Notes: generated by a model from the letters alone, not told the origin. Shown: positions 47,998-56,897, counted from the stretch's first letter. The stretch: 64,000 bases of DNA from Vibrio sp. VB16 (GCF_015594925.2 NZ_CP087591.1:992001-1056000), one strand, 5' to 3'. A program made the numbers and translations.

Positions 47998-48260
47998 ATC
48001 CATCCTTAGAACGATCATCAGAATCAGTATAAACGTATATACAAGGATTCGAAAACAGACTATTTATCATAACGTGAAGTTATTACACCGCTAATTATAA
48101 GAATGCCCGCTTATGAGCAAATCGATGAACAATTATATTCTTTTTGACGCGTAATTTTTTCCTGTTGACTGAATTGAGTTAAGAAGAGAGATATTAATCG
48201 GATCGTTTTGCCTAAATGTGCTGTAATTGTTGTTCTTGGTTTGGATTCAAAGGATGAAAA

Positions 48261-49169
48261 ATGGCGGGTGCAAGTCTATTAACGTTACTGGATGATATTG
48301 CTAGTGTATTGGATGATATTGCCCTGTTATCTAAAGTTGCGGCAAAAAAGACGGCCGGCGTCTTGGGTGATGACCTTGCTCTTAACGCACAGCAAGTTTC
48401 TGGTGTTGCGTCAGAAAGGGAGATTCCTGTCGTTTGGGCTGTCGCCAAAGGGTCGTTTCGCAATAAACTTATCTTAGTTCCAGCCGCATTGCTTATCAGT
48501 GCTATCGCTCCGTGGCTAATTACACCACTGCTTCTCGTTGGTGGTTTATATCTTAGCTATGAGGGAGCAGAAAAAGTAATCGAGAAATTTTTTCATAAGA
48601 AACAAAAAAGTGAAGACTCCGCACCCGTTTTCAGCGAAGTTGGATCACCAGAAGAGTATGAGAAACAGAAGATAAATGGTGCAATTAGAACCGATTTTAT
48701 ACTGTCAGCCGAGATTATAGTGATTGCACTGGGTACGGTTCAAGGCCAGCCAGTATTGACTCAAATTTTGGTGGTGAGCACGATAGCTGTTCTAATGACG
48801 ATAGGCGTTTATGGACTGGTAGCAGGTATCGTGAAAATAGATGATCTCGGTTTCTATATGCAAGAGCGCAAGCGTTCCCGTGTTTTAGTCTCAGTAGGAA
48901 ATGGCTTGGTTGCTGGTGCACCCAAATTGATGCACTTATTAACAATAGTCGGTACGGCAGCTATGTTCTTAGTGGGGGGAGGGATCGTTGTCCACAGTAT
49001 TCCAGTCATCCATCACTTGATAGAACCCGTATTATTTAATTTACCGCATATCAGTGTTGTAGAATCACTAGTACCGATAGTCTTTAACGGGCTCATTGGG
49101 CTTTTGTCTGGTGTCATTTTGGTTGGTATTGTCTCTATTGTTGCCAAAATTAAGTTAATAAAAAGTTAA
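48261..49169 (+). CDS. DUF808 family membrane protein (YedI-like)
   Basis: 302 residues. The N-terminus MAGASLLTLLDDIASVLDDIALLSKVAAKKTAGVLGDDLALNAQQVSG is the DUF808 signature. Five to six membrane helices follow in the rest of the protein (about 74-98, 155-175, 178-200, 230-250, 280-300). E. coli YedI belongs here; no function is known to me. It is a single gene between the kinase (divergent) and the GGDEF-EAL gene. Confidence 0.88.
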   Translation: MAGASLLTLLDDIASVLDDIALLSKVAAKKTAGVLGDDLALNAQQVSGVASEREIPVVWAVAKGSFRNKLILVPAALLISAIAPWLITPLLLVGGLYLSYEGAEKVIEKFFHKKQKSEDSAPVFSEVGSPEEYEKQKINGAIRTDFILSAEIIVIALGTVQGQPVLTQILVVSTIAVLMTIGVYGLVAGIVKIDDLGFYMQERKRSRVLVSVGNGLVAGAPKLMHLLTIVGTAAMFLVGGGIVVHSIPVIHHLIEPVLFNLPHISVVESLVPIVFNGLIGLLSGVILVGIVSIVAKIKLIKS

Positions 49170-49326
49170 AATAGTAGTCGCTTATACGTCTGAATTGTTT
49201 GTTAGTTAACGTATTGCGAGGTTATTTCTTCCTTTCAGTTCGCATTCCTTTATATTTATACTGATACTATTATAATTAGTATGTGGTGTCAGAGTTTAAA
49301 TTATTAAACATACGTAGAAGTAGGTC

Positions 49327-51819
49327 ATGGTAGAAATCGACGTCCCTGTAGAAGTGCGCAAAAACTGGAAAAAAGTACTCGTTAGTTATCAAAACGTATT
49401 AGGTTACGAGCTTGTGCTGTGCACAACAGTTAAACACAATGTTTATCAGCCGATTGTGTATTCTTCAGAATCAATCGATTACGTAAAATATACATTAGAA
49501 GTGGATGCCTTTTCTAAGCTTGTGTTATCCCATAACGCAATTTATTCAAAACCCTGTTTGGTTGATGGCTTTAATTACTCTGTTGGCATACCGATAACGT
49601 GGTCAAGCATGTCTCATTTTGGTGTGTTATTGGCCTTCAGTAAAGATAAGCCAATTCAAGTAGAACATTATGATTTATTGAAAGGGATTGTGAGTCAAAT
49701 AGAGCAAGACCTCGTCAATACATATAGAGACAATCAAAGAGAGTTTCGGGTTGATTTGACCAGTATTGTTGACCATCGCTCAACACCAGAATTTCAAAGT
49801 TTTATCGATAGTTTTAGCGACCATTTATGGGTAAAAAACTTAGACGGTGTTTACACCCATTGTAATCGTGAAGTGAGTAAAGCGTGGGGTAAACCTGTCT
49901 CTGAGATTATAGGTAAAACTGATCTCGAGTTATTCGATCCTGAGATAGCGGAAAAATTTGAGATTGCAGACAACGAGGTTGTTGTTGCGGGAAAGCAGAC
50001 CGTTGTTGAAGAATGCGCTAATGCTGTTAATCCTCAAAGTAAAACATGGTTAGAGACGATTAAAGCGCCTATGTTGGATGACCAAGGTCAAACGATTGGA
50101 ATTATTGGTATGACACGAAATGTGACCAATAGAAAAGCGATTGAAGATCAATTATTGGTTGCCGCGACGGTTTTTGAAAACTCTATTGAAGGTGTCATTA
50201 TCTCCAATAGAGATGGCATGATTATCTATGTAAATAAAGCGTTCTGCGAGATCACAGGGTATCAAGAGCTAGAGGCCATTGGGCGTAATCCGAGGTTTTT
50301 GAAATCGGGTCGTCATGAGAAAAGTTTTTATCGTGAAATTTGGAAGGATCTATTCAATCAAGGTCAATGGAAAGGCGAAATATGGAACAGGCGAAAGAAT
50401 GGTGAAATTTTCCCTGAGCTTTCGACAATCAGTGTTGTGTATGATGATAAGAGAAATATCTGTAATTACGTCGCTGTATTTTCAGATATTTCTCAACAGA
50501 AACAGCAAGAAAATGACCTTCAACACATGGCGTATCATGACCCACTGACCGATCTACCTAATCGTACTAAGCTAACCAATCAAATAAAGCAGGAAATATA
50601 TCACGCAAAACGAAACCAAGAACTGTTTGCGACGATCTTCATTGATATAGACCATTTTAAACATGTTAATGACAGCTACGGTCACCTTGTGGGTGATGAA
50701 GTATTGTGTGAAATAGCCTCTAGATTGAAAGGTATTTTACGCGAAGTTGATACCGTTTCTCGAATTGGGGGCGATGAGTTTGTTTTGCTTCTCCCTGCTA
50801 TCGCCGACCTAGAGTCTATATCAATCATTGCCCCTAAAATCATGTCTATTTTTGATAAACCGATTGGATTAGATAAGACAGACTCGATCCGACTGACCGG
50901 TAGCATGGGGATCGCGCTTTATCCGCAAGATGGAGAGGATAGCGACCTACTATTGAGCAACTCAGATGCCGCTATGTACAGGGCTAAGAAAACAGGTCGA
51001 AATAACTATGCCTATTATACGGAAGCCTTAACGAAGCAATCGGAATCGCACCTAAAGCTTCAGGCTGCGCTTCATGATGCGCTTGATCATGAGCTGTTCT
51101 TTCTGGTGTATCAACCTCAAGTGGATATGATTACAGGTAGGTTAATCGGTTTTGAATCGTTGCTACGTTGGAATGATCCAAAATTGGGTTCAGTATCACC
51201 TGATGAATTTATTCCTATTGCAGAAAAAACCGGTTTAATACAAGAGATTGGACTGCGTGTCGTAAAGGAAGCCTGTAAGCAGGCAATAGAATGGCGTGAT
51301 AAAGGTTTCAAATTCGGTCGTATTGCTGTCAATGTCGCGGGTGCTCAACTACAGCGGTCCAACTTTGCCGAATTGGTCATTTCGGTGCTTAAAGAAGCCG
51401 ATTTAGAAGCGAAATATCTTGAACTCGAAGTGACAGAGGGTTTTATGATGAGTAATGCAGAAAACGCTGTCAAGCAATTGGAAACGTTGCGCGCACATGG
51501 AATAGAGTTGTCCATGGATGATTTTGGTACAGGGTATTCGTCGTTAAGTTATTTACAAAAACTCCCGCTCAATACATTGAAAATTGATCGTTCTTTTGTG
51601 ATGAATCTTCCTGAAAATAAGCACGATGTGGCGATTACCGATGCCATTATTGCACTTGGAAACGCGATGTCACTTAATGTTATTGCCGAGGGTGTAGAGA
51701 CGCTCGAACAAGCGGATTTTCTTGTACAAAGAGGGTGCAGGTACGCGCAAGGTTATTATTTTAGCAGGCCATTACCAGCGAAAGAACTCATCCCATTATT
51801 GGAACAGAAAAATGCTTAA
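49327..51819 (+). CDS. PAS-PAS-GGDEF-EAL protein (c-di-GMP turnover)
   Basis: 830 residues, no membrane helix. The N-terminal domain (about 1-135) looks like a GAF sensor. PAS 1 spans about 155-270 (LWVKNLDGVYTHCNREVSKAWGK), PAS 2 about 275-392 (NSIEGVIISNRDGMIIYVNKAFCEITGY). The GGDEF domain has GGDEF at 481-485 and the inhibitory site REVD at 472-475, both intact. The EAL domain begins near 580; its signature motif is ESL at 610-612 instead of EAL, with LEVTEGFMM, DDFGTGYSSL, KIDRSFV and EGVE all present. Both activities are possible; the A-to-S change does not remove a catalytic carboxylate. Confidence 0.92.
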   Translation: MVEIDVPVEVRKNWKKVLVSYQNVLGYELVLCTTVKHNVYQPIVYSSESIDYVKYTLEVDAFSKLVLSHNAIYSKPCLVDGFNYSVGIPITWSSMSHFGVLLAFSKDKPIQVEHYDLLKGIVSQIEQDLVNTYRDNQREFRVDLTSIVDHRSTPEFQSFIDSFSDHLWVKNLDGVYTHCNREVSKAWGKPVSEIIGKTDLELFDPEIAEKFEIADNEVVVAGKQTVVEECANAVNPQSKTWLETIKAPMLDDQGQTIGIIGMTRNVTNRKAIEDQLLVAATVFENSIEGVIISNRDGMIIYVNKAFCEITGYQELEAIGRNPRFLKSGRHEKSFYREIWKDLFNQGQWKGEIWNRRKNGEIFPELSTISVVYDDKRNICNYVAVFSDISQQKQQENDLQHMAYHDPLTDLPNRTKLTNQIKQEIYHAKRNQELFATIFIDIDHFKHVNDSYGHLVGDEVLCEIASRLKGILREVDTVSRIGGDEFVLLLPAIADLESISIIAPKIMSIFDKPIGLDKTDSIRLTGSMGIALYPQDGEDSDLLLSNSDAAMYRAKKTGRNNYAYYTEALTKQSESHLKLQAALHDALDHELFFLVYQPQVDMITGRLIGFESLLRWNDPKLGSVSPDEFIPIAEKTGLIQEIGLRVVKEACKQAIEWRDKGFKFGRIAVNVAGAQLQRSNFAELVISVLKEADLEAKYLELEVTEGFMMSNAENAVKQLETLRAHGIELSMDDFGTGYSSLSYLQKLPLNTLKIDRSFVMNLPENKHDVAITDAIIALGNAMSLNVIAEGVETLEQADFLVQRGCRYAQGYYFSRPLPAKELIPLLEQKNA

Positions 51820-51909
51820 CTAAACCCCAGTTTATCGTCTTTCCTGTGTAATCCTCATCGGCATCATCTAAGAAAAACATCCATCCATTATACCCGTAAA
51901 ACAGGAATG

Positions 51910-52233
51910 CTGTTCGGTTAAGGTTATTTACACCTGTCATCCTGACGAAAACTGACCTGTTTTCACGAAAACCGACGTCATCCTCATGAAAATGGGGATC
52001 TAAACTCACCAAGATTCCCGTTTTCACGGGAATGACGAAGTATTTAGCACTAACCGAACAGTATTACGTAAAACAGGAATGCTGTTCGGTTAAGGTTATT
52101 TACACCTGTTATCCCGACGAAAACTGACCTGTTTTCACGAAAACCGACGTCATCCCCATGAAAATGGGGATCTAATATCACCAAGATTCCCGTTTTCACG
52201 GGAATGACGAAGTATTTAGCACTAACCGAACAG
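51910..52233. repeat. Two tandem copies of a 152-bp MITE-like element
   Basis: Each copy (51910-52061 and 52082-52233) starts with CTGTTCGGTTA and ends with TAACCGAACAG, perfect 11-bp terminal inverted repeats. The copies differ at only a few bases. A 20-base spacer (52062-52081) lies between them, and its sequence recurs in part before the first (51895-51909) and after the second (52234-52250), giving a 172-base period. Inside each copy are short hairpins such as CCCGTTTTCACGGG and, in the second, CCCCATTTTCATGGGG. No reading frame is present. This explains most of the 573-base gap between the GGDEF-EAL gene and ppnP. Confidence 0.85.
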
Positions 52234-52392
52234 TATTACGTAAAACAGGGAATAGCGGATGGTGTAGATTCTGACCGTAAATCGAGGTAGCAAGGGGCCT
52301 TTCTACGGGGGTATTTTAGCTATATTGCTTGTGAATTGGTGTAAATTCTTATACAAATATGGGTTCAATAAATAAAACAACAAGGATGTAAA

Positions 52393-52674
52393 ATGATCAA
52401 AGAAAATACTTACTTTGACGGTGGTGTTAAGTCGTTAGGTTTTACTCAGCAAGATGGAGACAGCAGTGTTGGCGTTATGGCTCCGGGTGAATATACATTT
52501 GGCACGGGTGCACCGGAAAAGATGACGGTAGTGAAAGGGGCATTAACGATCAAGCGTACAGACGAAGAGCAATGGACGACGTTTGTGGCAGGGCAAGCTT
52601 TTGACGTCGTTGGTGACTCATCTTTTGATGTAAAAGTAGAAGAGCCGACGGCGTATCTTTGCGAATATCTTTAA
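52393..52674 (+). CDS. ppnP: Pyrimidine/purine nucleoside phosphorylase PpnP
   Basis: 93 residues, a single cupin-like beta barrel (formerly DUF1255, E. coli YaiE). Recognisable text is MIKENTYFDGGVKSLGF, VGVMAPGEYTFGTGAPEKMTVVKGAL and the C-terminal AYLCEYL. PpnP splits nucleosides by phosphorolysis with broad base range in the cytoplasm. It is a single gene, expressed from a promoter to the right of the repeat pair; AAGGATG precedes the start. Confidence 0.92.
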   Translation: MIKENTYFDGGVKSLGFTQQDGDSSVGVMAPGEYTFGTGAPEKMTVVKGALTIKRTDEEQWTTFVAGQAFDVVGDSSFDVKVEEPTAYLCEYL

Positions 52675-52720
52675 TTCGATAACCCAAGTGTCGACCCCCT
52701 AAACTGGGTCAATAGATGAT

Positions 52721-52753
52721 AAAAAAGAGCCTACTCGCATTGGGAGCAGGCTC
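52721..52753 (-). terminator. Rho-independent terminator of ohr (minus strand)
   Basis: GAGCCTACTC and GAGCAGGCTC pair with one mismatch around GCATTGG. On the minus strand the stem is followed by six T, so it terminates ohr. Confidence 0.8.
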
Positions 52754-52866
52754 GAATATCGTCATAGGCAGTGGACGTCTATTTCGATGTTTCTTTTCTA
52801 AATAGAACTAATCTGGAAACGCAATGGGTCACAAACTTACTTAGCTTGGTATAACCAGTGTTCAGG

Positions 52867-53289
52867 TTAAATGGCTTCACCGTTTATGTTGATAGCCACA
52901 TCAATGTTACCGCGAGTTGCATTCGAGTACGGGCAAATCTTATGTGCCATGCGCACTATCTCTAATGCATTTTCTTGCGGTAAATCTAGTGTTGCAGCTA
53001 GGCTGACAGTGAGAGCGAAACCGCCTTCTGCATTTGGTCCAATACCGACTTCTGCGGTTACTGGTGCTTGGTCAATATTGACTTTAGTTTCGCGAGCAAC
53101 ATGAAGAATCGCATTCGAGAAACAAGCAGAATAACCCGCCGCAAATAGTTGCTCAGGGTTGGTCGCCGTACCTGAACCGCCCATTTCTTTCGGATAACTT
53201 AAATTCACTTCAAGCAAACCATCGTCTGTTGCTACCTTGCCGTTACGACCAGCTAATGCCGTTGCTTTGGTTTTGTATATCGTTGTCAT
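52867..53289 (-). CDS. ohr: Organic hydroperoxide resistance protein Ohr
   Basis: 140 residues of the OsmC/Ohr fold. It reduces lipid and organic peroxides through two cysteines, visible in YSACFSNAI (peroxidatic) and HKICPYSNATRGN (resolving). FPQLFAAGY-like text NPEQLFAAGYSACF and the catalytic Arg near residue 17-20 (GRNGK) also fit. It is divergent from its regulator ohrR, with matching operator sequences between them. Confidence 0.95.
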   Translation of the reverse strand: MTTIYKTKATALAGRNGKVATDDGLLEVNLSYPKEMGGSGTATNPEQLFAAGYSACFSNAILHVARETKVNIDQAPVTAEVGIGPNAEGGFALTVSLAATLDLPQENALEIVRMAHKICPYSNATRGNIDVAININGEAI

Positions 53290-53311
53290 AGTAAGTTACC
53301 TTGTTATTAAG

Positions 53312-53383
53312 TTGCGCACAATTAAGTTGCGTTCAATTATAAGTCGAAGTTAGATTGAAATGCAAGTATATTGTGCGCAATAT
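53312..53383. promoter_or_regulatory. OhrR operators (predicted) in the ohr/ohrR promoter region
   Basis: TTGCGCACAAT (53312-53322) and ATTGTGCGCAA (53370-53380) are perfect inverse copies, one near each gene start. The second lies in the near-palindrome ATATTGTGCGCAATAT (53368-53383). An additional AAGTTGCG direct repeat lies at 53310-53331. Confidence 0.65.
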
Positions 53384-53399
53384 TGTTTGGGGATAAATT

Positions 53400-53852
53400 A
53401 TGACATCGGGCCGTTTTACCGTAGATGAAAAAGCATTGGAATTGGATAATCAAGTCTGTTTCCCTTTATATAGCGCGGCAAACGCCGTAATTCGCGCTTA
53501 TCGGCCTCTTTTGTTGGAGATTGATCTCACCTATTCTCAATACCTTGTAATGATGGTGTTGTGGAAGACCAATGGAATCAATGTAAAAGAATTGGGAAAT
53601 AAACTTCATCTGGATTCTGGCACCTTGACACCGCTTTTAAAGCGGCTAGAAGGTAAAGGGCTAGTCAGCAGAAAACGAGGTCTAGATGATGAAAGAGTTC
53701 GCATGTTGTACCTGACTGAACAAGGTTTAGTATTGAGAAAGAAGGCGCTTTTAGTGCCTAATGGTATGGTTTGTAAACTTGATATGGACGTTGAAGAGTT
53801 AATAGAACTGAAGCGATTATGCGAGAAGTTATTGAGTAAGTTGAACGATTGA
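53400..53852 (+). CDS. ohrR: MarR-family peroxide sensor OhrR
   Basis: 150 residues. The reactive N-terminal cysteine is in NQVCFPLYSAANAVIRAYRP, as in known OhrR proteins. The winged helix has GINVKELGNKLHLDSGTLTPLLKRLEGKGLVSRKRG and the wing DDERVRMLYLTEQG. It represses ohr and itself until organic peroxide oxidises the cysteine. It is divergent from ohr; the FAH-family gene follows after 29 bases and may be co-transcribed. Confidence 0.94.
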   Translation: MTSGRFTVDEKALELDNQVCFPLYSAANAVIRAYRPLLLEIDLTYSQYLVMMVLWKTNGINVKELGNKLHLDSGTLTPLLKRLEGKGLVSRKRGLDDERVRMLYLTEQGLVLRKKALLVPNGMVCKLDMDVEELIELKRLCEKLLSKLND

Positions 53853-53881
53853 TACTTATTCATAAGTAGGGAATATAGCAG

Positions 53882-54496
53882 ATGAATACCGTAGCGTTAG
53901 GCGATAAAAAAGTGAAACCGTCCAAGGTGCTATGCATAGGTAGAAACTATGTTGAGCATATAAAAGAGTTGAATAATGTCATTCCTGACGAGATGGTGGT
54001 ATTTAACAAACCTAACTCGTCGATTTCGAATAGATTGCAATCTTTTCACCAAGAAGCCCTCCATTATGAGGCGGAAATCTGTTTTATGGTGAGGCGTAAA
54101 AAGCTGGCGGCTGTTGGGTTTGGCCTTGATCTCACTAAACGAGATTTACAAAGTCGATTGAAAGAAAAAAGACTGCCTTGGGAACGTGCAAAGGCCTTTG
54201 ATGGCTCTGCCGTTTTGAGCCGATTTGTACCCTTGGATGGTGCTGATATCGATGACCTCAATATTGAGCTGTTTATCAATGGGGTTCGTATTCAAAGTGG
54301 TCATGTGAGCCAAATGCTTTACCCTCCGCAGGTAATTTTACAAGAACTCAGCCGCTATACTAACCTCGTAACCAGTGACATTGTTATGAGTGGAACACCA
54401 GCAGGTGTCGGTGTTGTTTATCAGGGTGATATATTCACTGGACGCATAAAATGTGGTGACAAAGTGATTGTCGAAGCCGAATGGGTTGCTGATTAA
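53882..54496 (+). CDS. Fumarylacetoacetate hydrolase (FAH) family protein
   Basis: 204 residues of the FAH fold: LCIGRNYVEHIKEL, FNKPNSS, the metal ligands in HYEAEICF, KAFDGSA and SGTPAGVG near the end. Small single-domain members such as YcgM act as acylpyruvate hydrolases or oxaloacetate tautomerases in the cytoplasm. The usual Asp/Glu metal site looks complete (E-x-E plus the distal Asp region). It lies directly downstream of ohrR. The exact substrate is not readable. Confidence 0.88.
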   Translation: MNTVALGDKKVKPSKVLCIGRNYVEHIKELNNVIPDEMVVFNKPNSSISNRLQSFHQEALHYEAEICFMVRRKKLAAVGFGLDLTKRDLQSRLKEKRLPWERAKAFDGSAVLSRFVPLDGADIDDLNIELFINGVRIQSGHVSQMLYPPQVILQELSRYTNLVTSDIVMSGTPAGVGVVYQGDIFTGRIKCGDKVIVEAEWVAD

Positions 54497-54536
54497 GCGC
54501 TATTCTCGGTCATATAATGTGGCGAGAAGTGAAGAG

Positions 54537-54683
54537 GTGATTACTTATTTGTCTTGGGTTCGAAGTGAATACATAGCTAGGTTGCGCTTGCTTCCAAAAA
54601 AAAATTCACAGGAACAATTTTCACGGGAATTTGACACTTTCCTCAGGTTAAAAGGCATATTCATGGCCTCTATTAATCGTTAG
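54537..54683 (+). CDS. Small protein, possibly coupled to the HTH gene downstream
   Basis: 48 residues from the GTG at 54537, following GAAGAGG-like sequence: MITYLSWVRSEYIARLRLLP then a basic, helical remainder ending FMASINR. The frame is also open upstream, overlapping the FAH gene. Its stop (54681-54683) lies ten bases before the next start, and the AGGA for that gene overlaps the stop, suggesting coupled translation. No family is recognised; it could be non-coding. Confidence 0.4.
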   Translation: MITYLSWVRSEYIARLRLLPKKNSQEQFSREFDTFLRLKGIFMASINR

Positions 54684-54692
54684 GAAAATAGT

Positions 54693-55040
54693 GTGGATTT
54701 TACACAAGAAGACAGAGAAGAGCTCTACCATGTCTGGATGTCTAAAAAGGCAAACATGAGATTAATTCAGATGGAGGTGGTCAAAAAATTAGGCATATCT
54801 CAAATGGAATTTTCAGCTCTTTTGCGTGGAAGTGCACCACTAACTTACAATTTTGTTAAACAATTTTGCCAGATCATGCACATAGAGCCACAACAAGCCA
54901 TTTCATCGCTAAGAAATGGATCGTTGGCAAAGAATAAAACGGCTTTTCTAAAAACGCGCCTTTCGGTCGATGGTGAGATTCAGAGGGCCTATGTAGAGGG
55001 TAATGAAGTGATTATTGAATACATTCATAAAATGGAATAA
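54693..55040 (+). CDS. Helix-turn-helix protein of unknown function
   Basis: 115 residues from a GTG preceded by AGGA. The first 65 residues look like a lambda-repressor-type fold: MRLIQMEVVKKLGISQMEFSALLRGSAPLTYNFVKQFCQIMHIEP contains the expected helix 2-turn-helix 3 (QMEVVKKLGISQMEFSALL). The remaining 50 residues end in beta-like VEGNEVIIEYIHKME. It is probably a DNA-binding regulator; its target is unknown. It is convergent with ygeV. Confidence 0.65.
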   Translation: MDFTQEDREELYHVWMSKKANMRLIQMEVVKKLGISQMEFSALLRGSAPLTYNFVKQFCQIMHIEPQQAISSLRNGSLAKNKTAFLKTRLSVDGEIQRAYVEGNEVIIEYIHKME

Positions 55041-55145
55041 TTTCTTTATTCTAGTGCGTTAAGAGTGTGTCAACCATAAGCCTGAAGGTCCCACACCAAT
55101 CGTGTAATGCCCCAACCTTAGTCAAGTTGAGGCGATGGTTGAATG

Positions 55146-56897
55146 CTAATGGCTATTAAGCCCATATTTTTTGATTTTTCGATAAAGGGTAGCGATTCCG
55201 ATGCCTAGTTCGTCAGCAACTAATTTGCGATTACTCAATCGGCTTATTGCATCTTCAATACGGATTTTCTCCATCTCTTCAAGGCTCATTGCAAAGTCAT
55301 CAATGACAACGCTCGTCGATTGTTTCTCTACTGAGGTTTGCTCGAAATAAGGGGGCAATAAATCAACGTCGATAGTGTCACCTTCAGGAACAACGTTTAC
55401 CAAGTATTCAATTAAGTTACTGAGCTCGCGAACGTTGCCCGGCCAGTGATAGGCATTGAGCCTAGCCATCGTTTCATCGGTAATACCTGGGTAAGCAACA
55501 CCAATTTTTCGTGTATGTATATCTAGAAAAAACTGCACGAGAAGCTCAACGTCGCCTTCGCGTTCTTTGAGAGCAGGGAGATGAATTGGGATTACGTTTA
55601 GGCGGTAATATAGATCTTCACGGAATCGGTTTGACGCGATCATTTCGGCGAAATCACGGTTGGTCGCAGACACGATTCGAATATCGATTGGAATGGAAGT
55701 ATTTGAACCAATAGGCTTAACCTCACGCTCTTCCAACACTCTAAGTAATTTGGCCTGCAATGTCATCGACATATCGCCAATTTCATCCAGAAACAATGTC
55801 CCTTGATTGGCGGCTTGAATTAGGCCTGTTTTGCCTTTAGTTGAGGCGCCAGTAAATGCCCCTTTTACATAACCAAAAAGTTCACTTTCTAGAAGTTGTT
55901 CGGGTATCGCCGCGCAGTTAATAGCGATAAAGGGTTGATCACTGCGAGTGCTTAAATCATGAACGGCGTGAGCGATGACTTCTTTACCGGTTCCACTTTC
56001 ACCATTAATGAGCACACTTGAAGGGCTACTGGCGATACGTGATATTAAGGTTTTCAGTTGGTGCATTTTCTTACATTCACCAATGACACTGGTGAACTGT
56101 GGTTGCGGTTCGTTAATCGAAAACGATTTATTCGGTTGGTGAAAACTCATTAGGAACAATTGGTGACCACGGGCATCATGAAATTGACCCACGACTAATT
56201 CCTGGCGTTCACCAAGAGAAATAATATGTTGCTGATTCCCTTTCAATTCGTTGTTATGCAAAGAGAGTGGCTGAATATTAACTTCTACGGTTGATAACGC
56301 TTCGCGCTCTATATTGAGATTGGTAAGAGCCGGTTGGTTACCATATTTTACTTGGCGATTACCATCTAGCACGAGTACGCCTTGATCCATATTCTCTATC
56401 AGGCTCGTTAATACTTCATCCAGACCAGCTTCGTGCTCCTTGTCGCTGGCCAATACTTTTGCCACTACAACCTGAGAGATATGCTGAATGTAGTCGGAAA
56501 ATAACGAAACATTGTCTTTGATTCTTTCTCGTGACTCTTCAGTGAAGGCAACGAGACTAATCACCCCTACGCAGCGGTCTTCAACCATGATCGGTACGCC
56601 CAGAAAAGCCGTTTCACGACAAGTCGCTATATTGTCACAACCTTTGCAAATTGGATCTGTACGTGATTTTAGAACGACTTTTTCTTGATGAGTCTCAAGG
56701 ATGTACCTGAATATTCTGGAGCTTTTGTTTGCTTTCTTACCAAAGAGTTTGCTATACGGCCCAGTGCCCGCAACACGAACTAAATCGGCATCGACGACTT
56801 CTGCATCAAGTTGAAGTACCGCTGACAGCATTTGTGTAAAACGCAATATCGTTGGTTGAAGTTGCATTAGTTCGGATTGCTGAGTGTTTTTTAGCAT
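55146..56897 (-). CDS. ygeV: Sigma-54-dependent activator, YgeV-like
   Basis: 583 residues. An N-terminal GAF-like sensor (about 10-150) contains Cys84-x2-Cys87-x5-Cys93 in DPICKGCDNIATC. A PAS-like domain (about 160-255) follows. The AAA+ domain (about 268-495) has Walker A GESGTGKE (299-306), the sigma-54 contact GAFTGA (346-351) and FLDEIGDM. A Fis-type helix-turn-helix (KLVADELGIGIATLYRKIKKYGL) closes the chain. E. coli YgeV has the same plan and gene neighbourhood. It is divergent from ygeW; a sigma-54 promoter and a dyad lie between. It most likely activates the ygeW-X-Y-hyuA-yqeA operon. Confidence 0.88.
   Translation of the reverse strand: MLKNTQQSELMQLQPTILRFTQMLSAVLQLDAEVVDADLVRVAGTGPYSKLFGKKANKSSRIFRYILETHQEKVVLKSRTDPICKGCDNIATCRETAFLGVPIMVEDRCVGVISLVAFTEESRERIKDNVSLFSDYIQHISQVVVAKVLASDKEHEAGLDEVLTSLIENMDQGVLVLDGNRQVKYGNQPALTNLNIEREALSTVEVNIQPLSLHNNELKGNQQHIISLGERQELVVGQFHDARGHQLFLMSFHQPNKSFSINEPQPQFTSVIGECKKMHQLKTLISRIASSPSSVLINGESGTGKEVIAHAVHDLSTRSDQPFIAINCAAIPEQLLESELFGYVKGAFTGASTKGKTGLIQAANQGTLFLDEIGDMSMTLQAKLLRVLEEREVKPIGSNTSIPIDIRIVSATNRDFAEMIASNRFREDLYYRLNVIPIHLPALKEREGDVELLVQFFLDIHTRKIGVAYPGITDETMARLNAYHWPGNVRELSNLIEYLVNVVPEGDTIDVDLLPPYFEQTSVEKQSTSVVIDDFAMSLEEMEKIRIEDAISRLSNRKLVADELGIGIATLYRKIKKYGLNSH

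Noticed and set aside
51895..52250. CRISPR or origin iterons
   Set aside because: The 172-base period consists of two copies with terminal inverted repeats, which fits a MITE-like element; no cas or replication gene is near.
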